Shown here: positions 52,104-60,383 of the stretch, in pieces
How positions within the stretch are numbered: the first letter of the stretch is position 1
Layout: every line of letters starts with the position of its first letter
Source of the DNA: Oxydemutator sp963693105
GTDB taxonomy: Bacteria > Pseudomonadota > Gammaproteobacteria > Poriferisulfidales > Oxydemutatoraceae
Length of the DNA: 64,000 nucleotides
Assembly: GCA_963693105.1 (NCBI GenBank)
Contig: OY843752.1
Location: 620,001-684,000, forward strand
Direction of reading: 5' to 3'
The notes under the pieces: generated by a model
Seen by the model: the letters and a program-made list of their open reading frames with translations, nothing else
Told to the model about the DNA's origin: nothing
Databases searched by the model: none
Made by a program: the position numbers and the translations under genes

Positions 52104-52765
52104 CAACGCCCGCCGCGCGCACCTCCGGCTTCACGCTGCTTGAGGTGCTGATTGCGATGTCTATCTTCGCGCTGGTGTCGGCGATGACTTTCCAGGGGTT
52201 GCAGACCTCGATGACGTTGCAGGAAAAAGTCGAGGAGAGCGCCACCGAGCTGAGCGATGTGCAACTGGTGATGACGCTGATGCTGGAGGACTTCATGAAC
52301 GTGGTGCGCCGCCCGGTGCGCCCCGCCTTCGGCACCGACCGTCTGCCCGCTTTCAACGACGAGCCGCCGCTGGTGGAGGGCAGCGTTGACGTCTATACCT
52401 GCGAGGCGGTTTTCACCCGCGCCGGGCTGCCGCCGGGACGCCTGCTGCGCGCCGGAATCCAGCGCGTCGCCTACTGCACCGACAGCGAGAACCGGCTTTT
52501 CCGGCTGTCGTGGCCGGTGCTGGACAAGGCGCAGGACAGCGCCCCGGTCGAAAGCCTGCTGCTCGACAACGTCATCGTGTTCGACATTCAGCCGCAATGG
52601 CGCAGCGACCTGTATGGCAAAAACACCACCGCCCGTCTTGAAATGCTGCCGCAATCCATCGAGATCACGCTGGAACTCGAAAGGGGCGACGCCGGCGACA
52701 CCGTGTCTTTCGTGCGCCGTTTCCCCGGTTTGCAGGACGTCTATCCGTGGCTGGAGCGGCAATGA
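52100..52765 (+). CDS. gspJ: T2SS minor pseudopilin GspJ
   Basis: 221 residues, prepilin site SG/FTLLEVLIAMSIFALVSAM, followed by ESATELSDVQLVMTLMLEDF and a long beta-rich domain with RPVRPAFG. Minor tip pseudopilin. It overlaps gspI by 4 nt and gspK by 4 nt. Confidence 0.92.
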   Translation: MTTPAARTSGFTLLEVLIAMSIFALVSAMTFQGLQTSMTLQEKVEESATELSDVQLVMTLMLEDFMNVVRRPVRPAFGTDRLPAFNDEPPLVEGSVDVYTCEAVFTRAGLPPGRLLRAGIQRVAYCTDSENRLFRLSWPVLDKAQDSAPVESLLLDNVIVFDIQPQWRSDLYGKNTTARLEMLPQSIEITLELERGDAGDTVSFVRRFPGLQDVYPWLERQ

Positions 52766-53985
52766 AGAACTCGCGCGGCGTGGCGCTGTTGAGCGTGATG
52801 ATTGTCGTCGCCTCGGTGTCGGCCACCGCCTCGTGGCTGCTCTACAGCCAGAATCTCGACATCCAGCGCACCTCGCGCATCCTCAAAAAAGAGCAGGCCG
52901 TCCTGCTGGCGCTGACCGTCGAGACGCGCGCGCTGCTGTCCTTGCAGGAAGACCGCATCAACGACGGCGGCGCCGCGGTGGACTATTACGCGAGGACCGC
53001 AAGCGAAGTGGAAGAGGAGAACGACGACGACGAATCCTGGTCGGAGCCGTGGAGCATCGTGTCGGGCGTGCCGCCGCTGGAATCGCTGAAAGACGTCGAA
53101 ATCTCCTCGTGCATCTACGACCTGCACGGCCTGTTGAACATCAACAACCTGCGCGCCGTGGAGCGGCTGAAACCCCCGGACAGAGACGAAAAAAGGCATG
53201 ATGAAAGCAACCCCGCCAACCCCGGACAATGGCACGCGAAGCGCTTCAGGAAGTTTTTCGAGGCGTTTGCCGACGACGCTCCCGACGACGACGACAATGT
53301 GGAAGTCGTCACGTTGATGGACTCATTGCTCGACTGGCTCGACGACGACGACACCTTCCGCGCCAACGGCGCCGAAGACGCCGAGTATTCGCTGAAGAAG
53401 TTTGGTTATCACGCCGCCAATGCGCCGATTGTTTCGCCGCGCGAACTGCACTGGGTCAAGGGCTTCGAGGACTTGACGCCGGCGTCGCTGTCGTCGCTGC
53501 AAAGCGGGTTGGTCGCGCTGCCGGTGCGCATCGTCGGCAGGAGCAGCAAAATCAACATCAATACCGCCGCCGAGGAGGTGCTGGCGACGCTGCCGTATTT
53601 CGGACTCGACACCGCACGCCAGTTGAGAACCCGTGTCGCGGAAGAACCGGTTACGGCGCAAAATGAAATCGCCGAAGTGCTCAAGTCGCTGCTGGCGCCG
53701 AGAGAAGACGGACAGCAGCACCTGCTGGATTGGGTGGACGAATACCTGACGGTGCAAAGCCGGTTTTTCGGCCTCGTCGTGGTGGTGCGCTTCGGCGATG
53801 TCGAGCTGACGGTCAACAGCACGCTCTACCGCGACAACACCGACTCGCCCTACCGCGTTTATGTGTTGCAGCGGTATTTCGGCGAAAACCCCTACGACGC
53901 TCTCGACGTGTTCGACGGCAGGCGCTGTCTCGCGGGTTCCGCGCCCGCCGGGGAAGCCGCGGAGCCGGAAGAGGAAGAGGCATGA
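52762..53985 (+). CDS. gspK: T2SS minor pseudopilin GspK
   Basis: 407 residues. The prepilin-type N-terminus is RG/VALLSVMIVVASVSATASW, in which position 5 is not Glu, as expected of the GspK tip subunit. YDLHGLLNINNLRA and ININTAAEEVLATLPYFG are family hallmarks. Several Asp-rich stretches (FADDAPDDDDN, LDWLDDDDTF) may add calcium binding. Caps the pseudopilus. Confidence 0.93.
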   Translation: MKNSRGVALLSVMIVVASVSATASWLLYSQNLDIQRTSRILKKEQAVLLALTVETRALLSLQEDRINDGGAAVDYYARTASEVEEENDDDESWSEPWSIVSGVPPLESLKDVEISSCIYDLHGLLNINNLRAVERLKPPDRDEKRHDESNPANPGQWHAKRFRKFFEAFADDAPDDDDNVEVVTLMDSLLDWLDDDDTFRANGAEDAEYSLKKFGYHAANAPIVSPRELHWVKGFEDLTPASLSSLQSGLVALPVRIVGRSSKININTAAEEVLATLPYFGLDTARQLRTRVAEEPVTAQNEIAEVLKSLLAPREDGQQHLLDWVDEYLTVQSRFFGLVVVVRFGDVELTVNSTLYRDNTDSPYRVYVLQRYFGENPYDALDVFDGRRCLAGSAPAGEAAEPEEEEA

Positions 53986-54047
53986 CCCGGTATCCAGCGC
54001 CGGAATTGTGGTATTCTGATTCAAGCGGTTTTTTTCCGTAGCCTGTC

Positions 54048-55154
54048 ATGTGGAGAATCACACCGGATTCCAAACTGGTTGAGTTGCCGGTTCCAGACGG
54101 CGTTCGCGTTGAACGCGGCGTGGTCTGGGTGCCGGCAGAGATGCTGGTTTTCGAGCGCCCGAAATTGCCGCCGGGACGCAAAAACCTGTGGCGTCAGACG
54201 GTGCCCTACGCGCTCGAAGAAGCGTTCATCGAATCCATCGAAATGCTGCATTTTTCGCTCGGCGAGATGCACGACGACGGCGTACCGGTGGCTGTCGTGG
54301 CGCACCGGCGCATGGAGGAATGGCTGGCGTTGCTGAGCGACGCCGGTGTCGAAGCGCGCATGATGCTGCCCGATGTCTATGCGCTGCCGCTGGAGCCGGA
54401 ACGCCGCACCATCTGGTACGAAAACGAACGCTGCCTGTACCGCGCCGATGAATGTTCGGGCCTTGCCGGCAGTCTCGAGTGGATTGCATCGCTCGCGTCG
54501 CTGCAAAGCCGCGGCGGCAACCTCGACGTCTATTGCAACAGCAACCGCATCGAGGCGCTGCCGCGCGCGTGGCGCGACAAGGCGCGCCCACTGCCCGGCT
54601 CGCTCGACCAGGCCATGGTGCGCGCCGACCTCAGCGGCGCCATCAACCTGCTGCAGGGCGACTACGCGCCCCGCAGCACCGCCGCCGCGTGGGCGCGCCC
54701 GTGGCGCTGGGCCGCGGCGCTGACGCTGATTCTGCTCGGCGCCCACTTCGGCGCGCTCACCATCGAGACGCGCTGGCTCGACGCGCGCGCCGGTGAGTTT
54801 TCCCGGAGTACCGAGAGTTTGTTCAAGTCGCTCGCAATAGACAGCGAACTGATTGATATGCGCGCGCAGGTGGAACGCCGCCTCAAACAACTGGAAGAAC
54901 ACCGCGCCAAAAGCGACAGCAACGTGTGGGATCTGGTCGCGCGGATGGAGCAGCCGCTGTCCAGCTGCAAGAGTTGCCGCGTTGATCTGCTCGACTTCAA
55001 GCAGCAGGAGATATTGCTGGAAGTCAGCATCGCCGGCGACCCGCAGCAGCTCAAGCGCCTGTTCGAGAAATTGCCGGGGGCCAGGGCCACCCACAAGGAC
55101 CTGTCCGATTTGGAAGACCGCAAGCGAATGCGTTTTCAGGTGAAGCCGCTGTGA
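54048..55154 (+). CDS. gspL: T2SS inner-membrane protein GspL
   Basis: 368 residues: an actin-like cytosolic domain (about 1-220, PPGRKNLWRQTVPYALEEAF), one membrane helix (about 223-243) and a periplasmic ferredoxin-like domain. Recruits GspE to the membrane and contacts GspM. The 62 bp gap after gspK holds a weak TATTCT element, so internal promotion is possible. Overlaps gspM by 4 nt. Confidence 0.88.
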   Translation: MWRITPDSKLVELPVPDGVRVERGVVWVPAEMLVFERPKLPPGRKNLWRQTVPYALEEAFIESIEMLHFSLGEMHDDGVPVAVVAHRRMEEWLALLSDAGVEARMMLPDVYALPLEPERRTIWYENERCLYRADECSGLAGSLEWIASLASLQSRGGNLDVYCNSNRIEALPRAWRDKARPLPGSLDQAMVRADLSGAINLLQGDYAPRSTAAAWARPWRWAAALTLILLGAHFGALTIETRWLDARAGEFSRSTESLFKSLAIDSELIDMRAQVERRLKQLEEHRAKSDSNVWDLVARMEQPLSSCKSCRVDLLDFKQQEILLEVSIAGDPQQLKRLFEKLPGARATHKDLSDLEDRKRMRFQVKPL

Positions 55155-55654
55155 CGAACCCGTTGTCGCCGCTGATGGACTTGTGGGAGCAGCGCACGAG
55201 GCGCGAGCAGGCGATGATTGCAGGCCTGCTGGCCGCCGTTGTTCTGTTCCTGGGCCATCTCCTGCTGTACCAGCCGCTGCGCGCCCACCATGACGATGCG
55301 CTGAAGCGGTTCACCGCCGCCGAGCACGACCATTTGTGGCTGCAACAGCGGGCGCAGAAAATCACGGGCATGCAATCCTCGATGCGCGGCGCGCGCCTGG
55401 CCGGCATCGCCCCCGGCAAACTGCGCGACATTTTCACGGACAGTCTCAAGAAGAACGGGCTGCAGGCGAAACTCGACGTCGTCGATCAGGAGGAAGGCAC
55501 GAAGCAGATCAAGATCAGTTTCTCTTCGGTCGGCGGCAAGACGGTCATGCGCTGGGTGGAAGAGCGCGTCAACGACGGCCACCTGTTGCAGCGCCTGCAC
55601 CTTGAAACCGCCGACCAGGGGCGGGTGTCCGCCACGGCCTGGTTCGAGAGATAA
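55151..55654 (+). CDS. gspM: T2SS inner-membrane protein GspM
   Basis: 167 residues from a GTG within the gspL end. A short cytosolic segment, one membrane helix (about 23-41) and a periplasmic ferredoxin-like domain. LMDLWEQRTRREQAMIAGL is the typical GspM start. It stabilises GspL in the platform. Confidence 0.87.
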   Translation: MTNPLSPLMDLWEQRTRREQAMIAGLLAAVVLFLGHLLLYQPLRAHHDDALKRFTAAEHDHLWLQQRAQKITGMQSSMRGARLAGIAPGKLRDIFTDSLKKNGLQAKLDVVDQEEGTKQIKISFSSVGGKTVMRWVEERVNDGHLLQRLHLETADQGRVSATAWFER

Positions 55655-55657
55655 ACA

Positions 55658-56404
55658 ATGGTCTGGATGAGGCGCTTTCTTTATCTGTTGCTCGCGGTGC
55701 TGACGTTGGCCGTGTGCCTCGTGCTGACGATGCCGATGCGCTTTGCCGTGGACTACTTCGGTGCGCCGCCCGCTCTCGGGCTGGAGCATGTGCGCGGCAA
55801 TCTGGTCGAGGGCCGCGCCGGTCTTGTCTTTAATCCGCCGCCCGGCCTGCCTGCACGCGCCGATGTCGCCTGGCACTGGTGTCCCGGTTTTCCGAACCCG
55901 CTTGCGTGGTGCGTGGACGCCGACGCCAGTCCGCTGCGCGTCGAGACGGTGGCGATGTGGTCGCCGCCGCGCGCGGTGGTGCTGTCCGGCGGCATGATCG
56001 AGGCGAAACTCGACCGCCAGCCGCTGCCGTTTGGCCGCGTGACGCTGCCGTTGAGCGCGCACCTGCGGATTATGATTGACACGGCGCGCTTTGCACCCGG
56101 CGGTTTTCTGCCGCAGGCGCTGCAAGGCCGCGCCGCCATCGAGGACCTCTCGACGGATTTGTTCAACGCCGGGAACTTCGACGCCGACATCGCCTCCGAT
56201 GAAAACGGCGGGTTCGCCGCGAGCGTGCGCGGCGGCGGTGAAATGTTCAAGATAACCGGCGAGGCGGCACTGGCCGCCGACCGCAGTTATCGCTACCAGC
56301 TCGACTTTGAAACCGACCAGGACCTTGTGCGCGACTACCTGTCGTCGCGCGGCAAGGCGAACGACAAGGGCGGCTACCGCCTGAGCGGCGCCGGCAAATT
56401 CTGA
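55658..56404 (+). CDS. gspN: T2SS protein GspN
   Basis: 248 residues, N-terminal membrane segment (about 6-25) and a beta-rich periplasmic domain with LEHVRGNLVEGRAGLVF and the C-terminal YRYQLDFETDQD, SGAGKF. GspN is the accessory last gene of many gsp operons; its role is poorly defined. It starts 3 nt after gspM. Confidence 0.85.
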   Translation: MVWMRRFLYLLLAVLTLAVCLVLTMPMRFAVDYFGAPPALGLEHVRGNLVEGRAGLVFNPPPGLPARADVAWHWCPGFPNPLAWCVDADASPLRVETVAMWSPPRAVVLSGGMIEAKLDRQPLPFGRVTLPLSAHLRIMIDTARFAPGGFLPQALQGRAAIEDLSTDLFNAGNFDADIASDENGGFAASVRGGGEMFKITGEAALAADRSYRYQLDFETDQDLVRDYLSSRGKANDKGGYRLSGAGKF

Positions 56405-56424
56405 ACCGTAGTAGAATACCGCCC

Positions 56425-56835
56425 ATGTTGAAACTGAAGAAAGGATGCGGCGACTGGCTCGCCGAGGCGCTGGACAACATTGAAACGCTTGAAATTGACG
56501 AAGCGTTGCAGTTGCACGGCAAAGACGGTGTGCAGTTTATAGACGTCCGCGACCTCAATGAACTGACCGAAAGCGGCACCATTCCCGGAGCGGCGCATGC
56601 ACCGCGCGGCATGCTGGAGTTTCTGGCCGACCCGGACAGCCCGTATCACAACAAAGTATTTTCGCAGGACAAGAAGTTTGTTTTGTTCTGTGCCGGCGGA
56701 GGGCGTTCTTCACTTGCCGCCTGGCGGTTGAAAGAAATGGGTTTCGACAACATCTGTCATGTCGCCGGCGGCTTCAAGGCATGGTGTCTGGCCGATGGCG
56801 ATGTAGCTGCTTACCGCGCCGACTCCTCCGACTGA
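56425..56835 (+). CDS. Rhodanese-like sulfurtransferase
   Basis: 136-residue single rhodanese domain. QFIDVRDLNELTESG and the active loop LFCAGGGRSSLAAW (catalytic Cys) are intact, and the C-terminal GGFKAWCLADGDV is standard. No signal peptide. TAGAAT-like -10 lies 11 nt upstream of the ATG. It is the third rhodanese in the window. Physiological sulfur acceptor unknown. Confidence 0.88.
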   Translation: MLKLKKGCGDWLAEALDNIETLEIDEALQLHGKDGVQFIDVRDLNELTESGTIPGAAHAPRGMLEFLADPDSPYHNKVFSQDKKFVLFCAGGGRSSLAAWRLKEMGFDNICHVAGGFKAWCLADGDVAAYRADSSD

Positions 56836-57165
56836 CGGCGTAAAATTTCCATATCCTTGCTTCCCGGGCGTACCGTTCGTCAGAAGCAATTTATTTCAGG
56901 GATATAGGCTTAGCGATTATTTGTTGTCCAGGCGCAATTTCCGGCCTGTTTTTGAGTGCTGTTATGTGCTTATAATCGGGCTTATGAAAACCGGGCAACT
57001 CATCGTTTTGACTATTCCGGGCGGTGGCGCACCCCCCCGCATTGCGGCCTTCTCTGGCAGCAATATGTCATTCGTCGGCTCGGTGCTACCGCTCATCCGG
57101 TTAGTGATTTTCCTGTTCATCAAGAAAGGTAATGTTCTCTTTCAACCCATGAAGGAGAAAATGAA
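56836..57165 (+). other. 330 bp intergenic stretch, no confident gene
   Basis: Lower GC than the flanks. It contains a TATAAT box (56971-56976) without a well-spaced -35. A weak frame from ATG 56984 (KTGQLIVLTIPGGGAPP) crosses a run of seven C and is not supported by a ribosome-binding site. No tRNA or repeat seen. It probably holds the promoter for the following gene, which has an AAGGAG site. Confidence 0.5.
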
Positions 57166-57585
57166 ATGGAAAATACAATGGTAAAACAACCTGCCTCACA
57201 ACCGAAAAAGCCGGTCGAGCCGCCGGTGAACTGGAATGCGCCGCTAACCCGCGGCGACTTCGAGAAGGGCATAGGTGCTCTCGACAAGAAAGTCACGAGT
57301 GACATAGGCGCTCTCGACAAGAAGGTCACGAGTGACATAGGTGCTCTTGACAAGAAGGTCACGGAGAAAATAGGCGCTCTCGACACGAGGATCACGGTTG
57401 TTGAAAGCAAGGTGGATGCCCTCGACAAAAAAGTCGAGGCTGGCAGAACAGAAAACAGGGAGGACTTCAAGGCAGTGACTGCAGAAATCAAGTCAGGGGT
57501 CAAGTACCTGACTAAAGCGGCTTCCATAATTGCCGCCGTGGTTACTGCAGTGTTGACCGGGCTTAAGTACTTCCCTCCTTCATAA
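57166..57585 (+). CDS. Coiled-coil repeat protein with C-terminal membrane helix
   Basis: 139 residues. A Pro-rich start (QPKKPVEPPVNWNAP) precedes four copies of an 11-residue IGALDKKVTSD-type repeat (residues about 36-76), i.e. hendecad coiled coil, then KVDALDKKVEAGRTENREDF and a C-terminal hydrophobic helix (ASIIAAVVTAVLTGLKYF). Resembles small tail-anchored coiled-coil proteins (DUF1640-like), which often accompany mobile or secretion loci. AAGGAG ribosome-binding site upstream. Function not known. Confidence 0.7.
   Translation: MENTMVKQPASQPKKPVEPPVNWNAPLTRGDFEKGIGALDKKVTSDIGALDKKVTSDIGALDKKVTEKIGALDTRITVVESKVDALDKKVEAGRTENREDFKAVTAEIKSGVKYLTKAASIIAAVVTAVLTGLKYFPPS
57271..57390 (+). 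repeat. Tandem 33-nt repeat within the coiled-coil gene
   Basis: Three complete units at 57271-57303, 57304-57336 and 57337-57369 and a fourth partial unit differ at only a few positions, encoding IGALDKKVTSD/VTEK. Copy number likely changes by slippage without breaking the frame. Confidence 0.9.
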
Positions 57586-57593
57586 AACGCAAG

Positions 57594-58013
57594 GTGGAGG
57601 CTCTCGAAAGAAAAATGGGGAAGATCAAGGCAGATGACAAAGCCCTCGACAGAGAAGTCGGGGGGTTCAGAGACTGCGTCAGAGCAGAATGTGGATACCT
57701 GAGGCTGTTTATTTGCACAGTTTTATTCGTGCTTGTTGCAGGGGCAGCAGATGAAATCCGGGCGGAAGTCGGCGCAGAAATCAGCGCAGAAGTCAGGGCG
57801 GAAGTCAGGGCGGATATCAGGGAATTGCGGGCAGACATCAAGGACCTTAATAAAAAACTCGATACAAAAAGGGATGAAATCCAGGCGGAAGTCAGCGCAG
57901 GCATCAAGGAATTGCAGACAAAAAGAAAGAAAGCAGATTCTGCATTTACATTCGTAATTTTGATGTTGCTCTTATTCATTCCCATATCACTCGCCCTGCT
58001 CTGGTGGACCTAA
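57594..58013 (+). CDS. Coiled-coil protein with two membrane helices
   Basis: 139 residues from GTG 57594 (ATG 57615 is the alternative). The start VEALERKMGKIKADDKALDR echoes the previous gene's repeats. A membrane helix (about 37-53), then a heptad-like AEVSAEVRAEVRADIREL region with short repeats, then a second membrane helix (about 120-138). It begins 8 nt after the upstream gene and appears to be its partner or a split product. Function unknown. Confidence 0.65.
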   Translation: MEALERKMGKIKADDKALDREVGGFRDCVRAECGYLRLFICTVLFVLVAGAADEIRAEVGAEISAEVRAEVRADIRELRADIKDLNKKLDTKRDEIQAEVSAGIKELQTKRKKADSAFTFVILMLLLFIPISLALLWWT

Positions 58014-58028
58014 CAAAAGGAACAGGAA

Positions 58029-58050
58029 GGGACTGATATACAATAGTCCC
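58029..58050. repeat. Hairpin upstream of tnpB
   Basis: GGGACT / AGTCCC separated by a 10 nt AT-rich loop, 13 nt before the tnpB start. IS200/IS605-type elements carry subterminal hairpins at their ends, so this may be the left end; no matching right hairpin was defined. Confidence 0.4.
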
Positions 58051-58062
58051 CAGGCGACAAGT

Positions 58063-59283
58063 ATGGGCAAGGCCCACCGAACAATCCGATACAGACTTCA
58101 TCCTCGAAGCGTGGCGAAGACCGCCATGCTTTGGGGTACGGCAGGAGCCTGCCGGTTCGTGTGGAACCACTTTGTAGCCAAGTTGCGCGATGACTACGCC
58201 TTTTATGGCGAGTGCAATCCCCGTTTCTTCACGCTTGGCAAGCAGTTCATCAACCTGCGCCGCCAAGTCTCGTGGTTACGGGATTATTCCTGCACCACGG
58301 TTCGCCTGTCCCTGAAACCGATACAGACAGCCTACGAGCAATTCTTCAAGGGCGCCGGTGGCCTGCCTCGCTTCAAGGGCAAATACTTCACGGACGAGAG
58401 TTTTCCGCTGACGGCGGGAACATTCAAGATGATGGGCAGGAACTACCTGCATATCCAGCGCATCGGCACAATCAGGATTACGGGGCACAATCCCTACACG
58501 GACGCGAAAGTAGTGAGCGGCACAGTCAAGAACGAGTGTGGCAAGTGGTATGCCTACCTGGTCTGCGAGGTCGAGGCTGCTTCTGAGTTGAAGGTCGTGC
58601 GGGAAGTCGGGATAGACCGCAATGCGGGGCAGGTTACGCTGTCGGATGGAACTCGCCATGAAATGCCCCGGATGGCGAGACTTGAAGCCTGCAAACGCCG
58701 CTACCAGCGGATGATGTCGCGCCGCCGCTGTGGAAACCTGAAACACGGCACAAAGCCGTCGAACCGCTACTTGAAAGCAAGGCTGATGGCTCGCAAGGCC
58801 CACCAGAGGATAGCCCATGCACGGGCGAACTGGTGCCACCACGTCTCCCGTGAAGTGGCCGACCGCTACAATCTGGTGTATCTCGAAGACCTGAACGTGA
58901 GGGGCATGACGGCGAGCGCTAAGGGCAACACCGAGAAGCCGGGCAAGAACGTCAGGCAGAAGGCCGGTCTGAACCGGACGATACTGGCGTCCGGGTGGCA
59001 CAAGCTGGATCAGTGCCTGGGCTACAAGTCAAACGTGGTGAAGGTGCCGGCGGCCTACACGAGCCAGAAGTGCCACGCCTGCGGCCATACCGCAAAGCAG
59101 AACAGAAAAACACAGTCCGACTTCCATTGCGTGAAGTGCGGACATCGAGCCAATGCCGACATGAACGCGGCATTGAACATATTGGCCTCCGGGAATGGGG
59201 CTGCTGGACGTGGAGGCGGCGGGGTTACCCGGCCTGTGAAGCGTCAAATTGAACAAAAGTTCCCTGTGGACTTTTGTATATGA
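58063..59283 (+). CDS. tnpB: TnpB RNA-guided nuclease (IS200/IS605 OrfB family)
   Basis: 406 residues. N-terminal helical RNA/DNA-binding part (RTIRYRLHPRSVAKTAML), then a split RuvC nuclease: Asp in EVGIDRNAGQVTLSDG, Glu in NLVYLEDLNVRGM, Asp in HRANADMNAALNIL, and a zinc ribbon (QKCHACGH, HCVKCGH). All catalytic residues are present, so the enzyme looks functional. No TnpA transposase is adjacent, so this is a stand-alone TnpB. Its guide RNA (omega RNA) would be expected at the 3' end of the gene and just after it. Confidence 0.9.
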   Translation: MGKAHRTIRYRLHPRSVAKTAMLWGTAGACRFVWNHFVAKLRDDYAFYGECNPRFFTLGKQFINLRRQVSWLRDYSCTTVRLSLKPIQTAYEQFFKGAGGLPRFKGKYFTDESFPLTAGTFKMMGRNYLHIQRIGTIRITGHNPYTDAKVVSGTVKNECGKWYAYLVCEVEAASELKVVREVGIDRNAGQVTLSDGTRHEMPRMARLEACKRRYQRMMSRRRCGNLKHGTKPSNRYLKARLMARKAHQRIAHARANWCHHVSREVADRYNLVYLEDLNVRGMTASAKGNTEKPGKNVRQKAGLNRTILASGWHKLDQCLGYKSNVVKVPAAYTSQKCHACGHTAKQNRKTQSDFHCVKCGHRANADMNAALNILASGNGAAGRGGGGVTRPVKRQIEQKFPVDFCI

Positions 59284-59490
59284 TTCCCTTATGGGTATTC
59301 TGGAAGTAGATTGAAGTATTTAATTCCCATCCGTTACTTCCTCTGACAAAACCCCCTGCGGGTGCCGGGCGGCCCCATAGTCCCTTGTTTCGCCGTATAT
59401 TTTCTTTATCTATTGCATAGATCGGCTTTCCAAGGCTATTATGGGCTGCTTGCGGGGGTAGGATTCCCGTGGGCGGAGAGGAGAATTTTG

Positions 59491-60366
59491 GTGAATCTGC
59501 AAAGAACCAGAGCGGTGGTCGGGCCGCGGGTTGTGTGGCTGTTGCCGTGTTTTCTGTGCCTGCTTTGTGGCGCGGCGGGGGCGCAGACGGACACGGCGGC
59601 AAGCGCAACCGCCGTGCAGAAAATCCCGGCCATGGTGGCGACACTCGCCCACAAGCGCGTCATCCCCAAAACCGACCCCTATTGCGGCACCGGCCGCTAC
59701 TCCCCGTGCACCGCCGTGACGGTGCCCCGCACTTTCTATCATTACGAGATTAAGATAGGCCATCGCGGCATCATAGACTGGGTGCTGGTGGAGTTGCGCC
59801 AGACGACGGGCACCGCCGCCGCCGCGACCTCGGACACCGTCGTTGCAAGAAAGGCGGCTTTCCTGCTGAGCAATGGCCGTGTCGTGGACGCCCGCCGTTA
59901 CACCACACGTTCCCCCCGGCCCAGCCCCGACGACTGCCCGGCGGAGGTGGGCGCAAACACCAGTGGCTGCCCGGCGGTGTGGTTCGACAACGTGGACATG
60001 ACGGATGGCATGTATGTTGTCGTCCGCCACCGCAACCACCTGGATGTCATATCAGCCCGGCCCGCCACACGGCAGGGCGATGTTTATTCCTACGATTTCA
60101 GCACCGATATTGAGCAGGCATATGGCGGCGAACTCGGGCATGGCCTCAGCGAGGGAGAAGTGGCGACGATGTATTCCGGAGATGCAAATGGCAACGGAAT
60201 AGCCGAGATAGGGGATACGCTTTATACAGTAGTGGACAATTTCGTGCCGGTTTATTCTGGCAGAGATTGCAACCTGGACGGACTTATGGCCCGTCACGAA
60301 TGTGGCTCTTATTATTATGGCCCCGATTATTTGCCACATATAGGACACGTGTCGCAGGTTCCTTAA
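59491..60366 (+). CDS. Secreted DWVLVELR-family protein 1 with dockerin-like end
   Basis: 291 residues from GTG 59491, chosen for the AGGAG site 8 nt upstream and because it gives a clean signal peptide (WLLPCFLCLLCGAAGAQ). Mature part: a paired-Cys segment (DPYCGTGRYSPC), a conserved IIDWVLVELRQTTG and RKAAFLLSNGRVVDAR, a second Cys pair (DDCPAEVGANTSGC), YVVVRHRNHLDVIS, and a C-terminal calcium-type motif (SGDANGNGIAEIGDT, CNLDGLMARHEC). Same family as the next two genes. Likely exported; the T2SS is a candidate route. Confidence 0.75.
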   Translation: MNLQRTRAVVGPRVVWLLPCFLCLLCGAAGAQTDTAASATAVQKIPAMVATLAHKRVIPKTDPYCGTGRYSPCTAVTVPRTFYHYEIKIGHRGIIDWVLVELRQTTGTAAAATSDTVVARKAAFLLSNGRVVDARRYTTRSPRPSPDDCPAEVGANTSGCPAVWFDNVDMTDGMYVVVRHRNHLDVISARPATRQGDVYSYDFSTDIEQAYGGELGHGLSEGEVATMYSGDANGNGIAEIGDTLYTVVDNFVPVYSGRDCNLDGLMARHECGSYYYGPDYLPHIGHVSQVP

Positions 60367-60383
60367 GAGTGACGTAACTTGCC

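Noticed and set aside
56984..57184. Possible small membrane protein frame starting MKTGQLIVL
   Set aside because: No ribosome-binding site, crosses a seven-C run, and overlaps the start of the better supported coiled-coil gene.
57271..57390. Short tandem direct repeats that could suggest a CRISPR array
   Set aside because: Units are contiguous without spacers and stay in frame within a coiled-coil gene.
59362..59490. Longer start for the first secreted protein
   Set aside because: It would bury the signal peptide behind 43 residues; GTG 59491 has an AGGAG site.
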